DNA of 64,000 bases, taken from assembly GCF_900167975.1 (NCBI RefSeq), contig NZ_FUZU01000001.1:2501321-2565320 (forward strand). Direction: 5' to 3'. This document shows positions 63,947 through 64,000 of the stretch, piece by piece. Each line of letters opens with the position of its first letter. The stretch's first letter is position 1. A program made the translations under genes and the position numbers. Source of the DNA: Ohtaekwangia koreensis. GTDB lineage: Bacteria; Bacteroidota; Bacteroidia; Cytophagales; Cyclobacteriaceae. The notes beneath the pieces were generated by a model. It saw only the letters and a program-made list of their open reading frames with translations, did not search any database and was not told where the DNA came from.

Positions 63947-64000
63947 ATGAAATTTATTGTGTGCGCTAAGTCCGTATTGCTATTGGCAGTTTTACTCGTA
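63947..64000 (+). CDS. start of a secreted or membrane protein, cut by the window edge
   Basis: Eighteen codons from ATG to the edge: MKFIVCAKSVLLLAVLLV, a signal peptide or first membrane helix. Nothing more can be said about its function. Confidence 0.55.
   Translation, partial: MKFIVCAKSVLLLAVLLV

Noticed and set aside
1..64000. CRISPR arrays, prophage genes, transposases and integrases
   Set aside because: None were seen: no regularly spaced repeats, no transposase or integrase motifs, and one tRNA without an adjacent integrase.

Overview
The window looks like a chromosomal segment of a Bacteroidota member, most likely order Cytophagales. The grounds are TonB-dependent receptors, LytS/LytTR signalling, a Nudix-type sugar regulator beside xylBA, a TPR plus LuxR-like HTH regulator, Cytophagales-style MacB/FtsX permeases, and promoters of the TTG-N19-TAnnTTTG kind. 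The clearest promoters lie before the tRNA and before tex. Overall composition is moderate (low-to-mid 40s % GC by eye), with many ATA isoleucine codons and TATA words inside genes.

Layout: 0.2-3.4 kb, a lipoprotein coupled to a LytS/LytR pair, then a secreted lectin-fold protein. 3.5-9.9 kb, an SGNH esterase, an MFS sugar transporter divergent from a GH3 beta-glycosidase, and three small-molecule/stress-type genes. 10.3-18 kb, an FtsX permease, a cysteine-free Fpg-family glycosylase, a membrane LytTR regulator, a TonB receptor and a YfiR protein. 18.3-22.1 kb, the xylose module: a Nudix regulator divergent from xylB and xylA, with a palindromic putative operator between them and a similar site at the GH3 start. 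22.3-25.2 kb, small secreted proteins, a ParE-type toxin-antitoxin pair and a Rieske oxygenase.

25.4-33.4 kb is a cluster that looks like oxidative (3-keto) glycoside catabolism: a Gfo/Idh/MocA dehydrogenase, two TIM-barrel isomerase/epimerase-like proteins, a lipoprotein cytochrome c, a DUF1080 (3-keto-disaccharide hydrolase family) protein and a 1104-residue lipoprotein joining ThuA, sorbosone-dehydrogenase-like, PKD, cytochrome c and CBM-like domains. 34-45.9 kb is an alpha-glucan cluster: a lipoprotein alpha-amylase, GlgE, a TreS-maltokinase fusion, GlgB and a GH57/DUF3536 enzyme. The TreS half carries Gly where the GH13 catalytic nucleophile Asp should be, while its kinase half looks intact, so maltose for GlgE may not come from trehalose here.

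45.9-56.1 kb holds an HTTM-like membrane pair and a duplicated YfiR/TonB-receptor system around a TPR-HTH regulator. 56.1-59.9 kb is a minus-strand glycolytic operon (pgi, pfkA, ROK glucokinase). 60-63.1 kb has tex divergent from mgsA, then a CAT-anticodon tRNA. The last 0.9 kb is AT-rich and non-coding up to the start of a secreted protein cut by the window edge.

The unifying theme is sugar metabolism: uptake and hydrolysis (GH3, MFS, TonB receptors), xylose entry, keto-sugar oxidation, maltose-1-phosphate glucan building and upper glycolysis. No CRISPR array, prophage, insertion sequence or rRNA was found.
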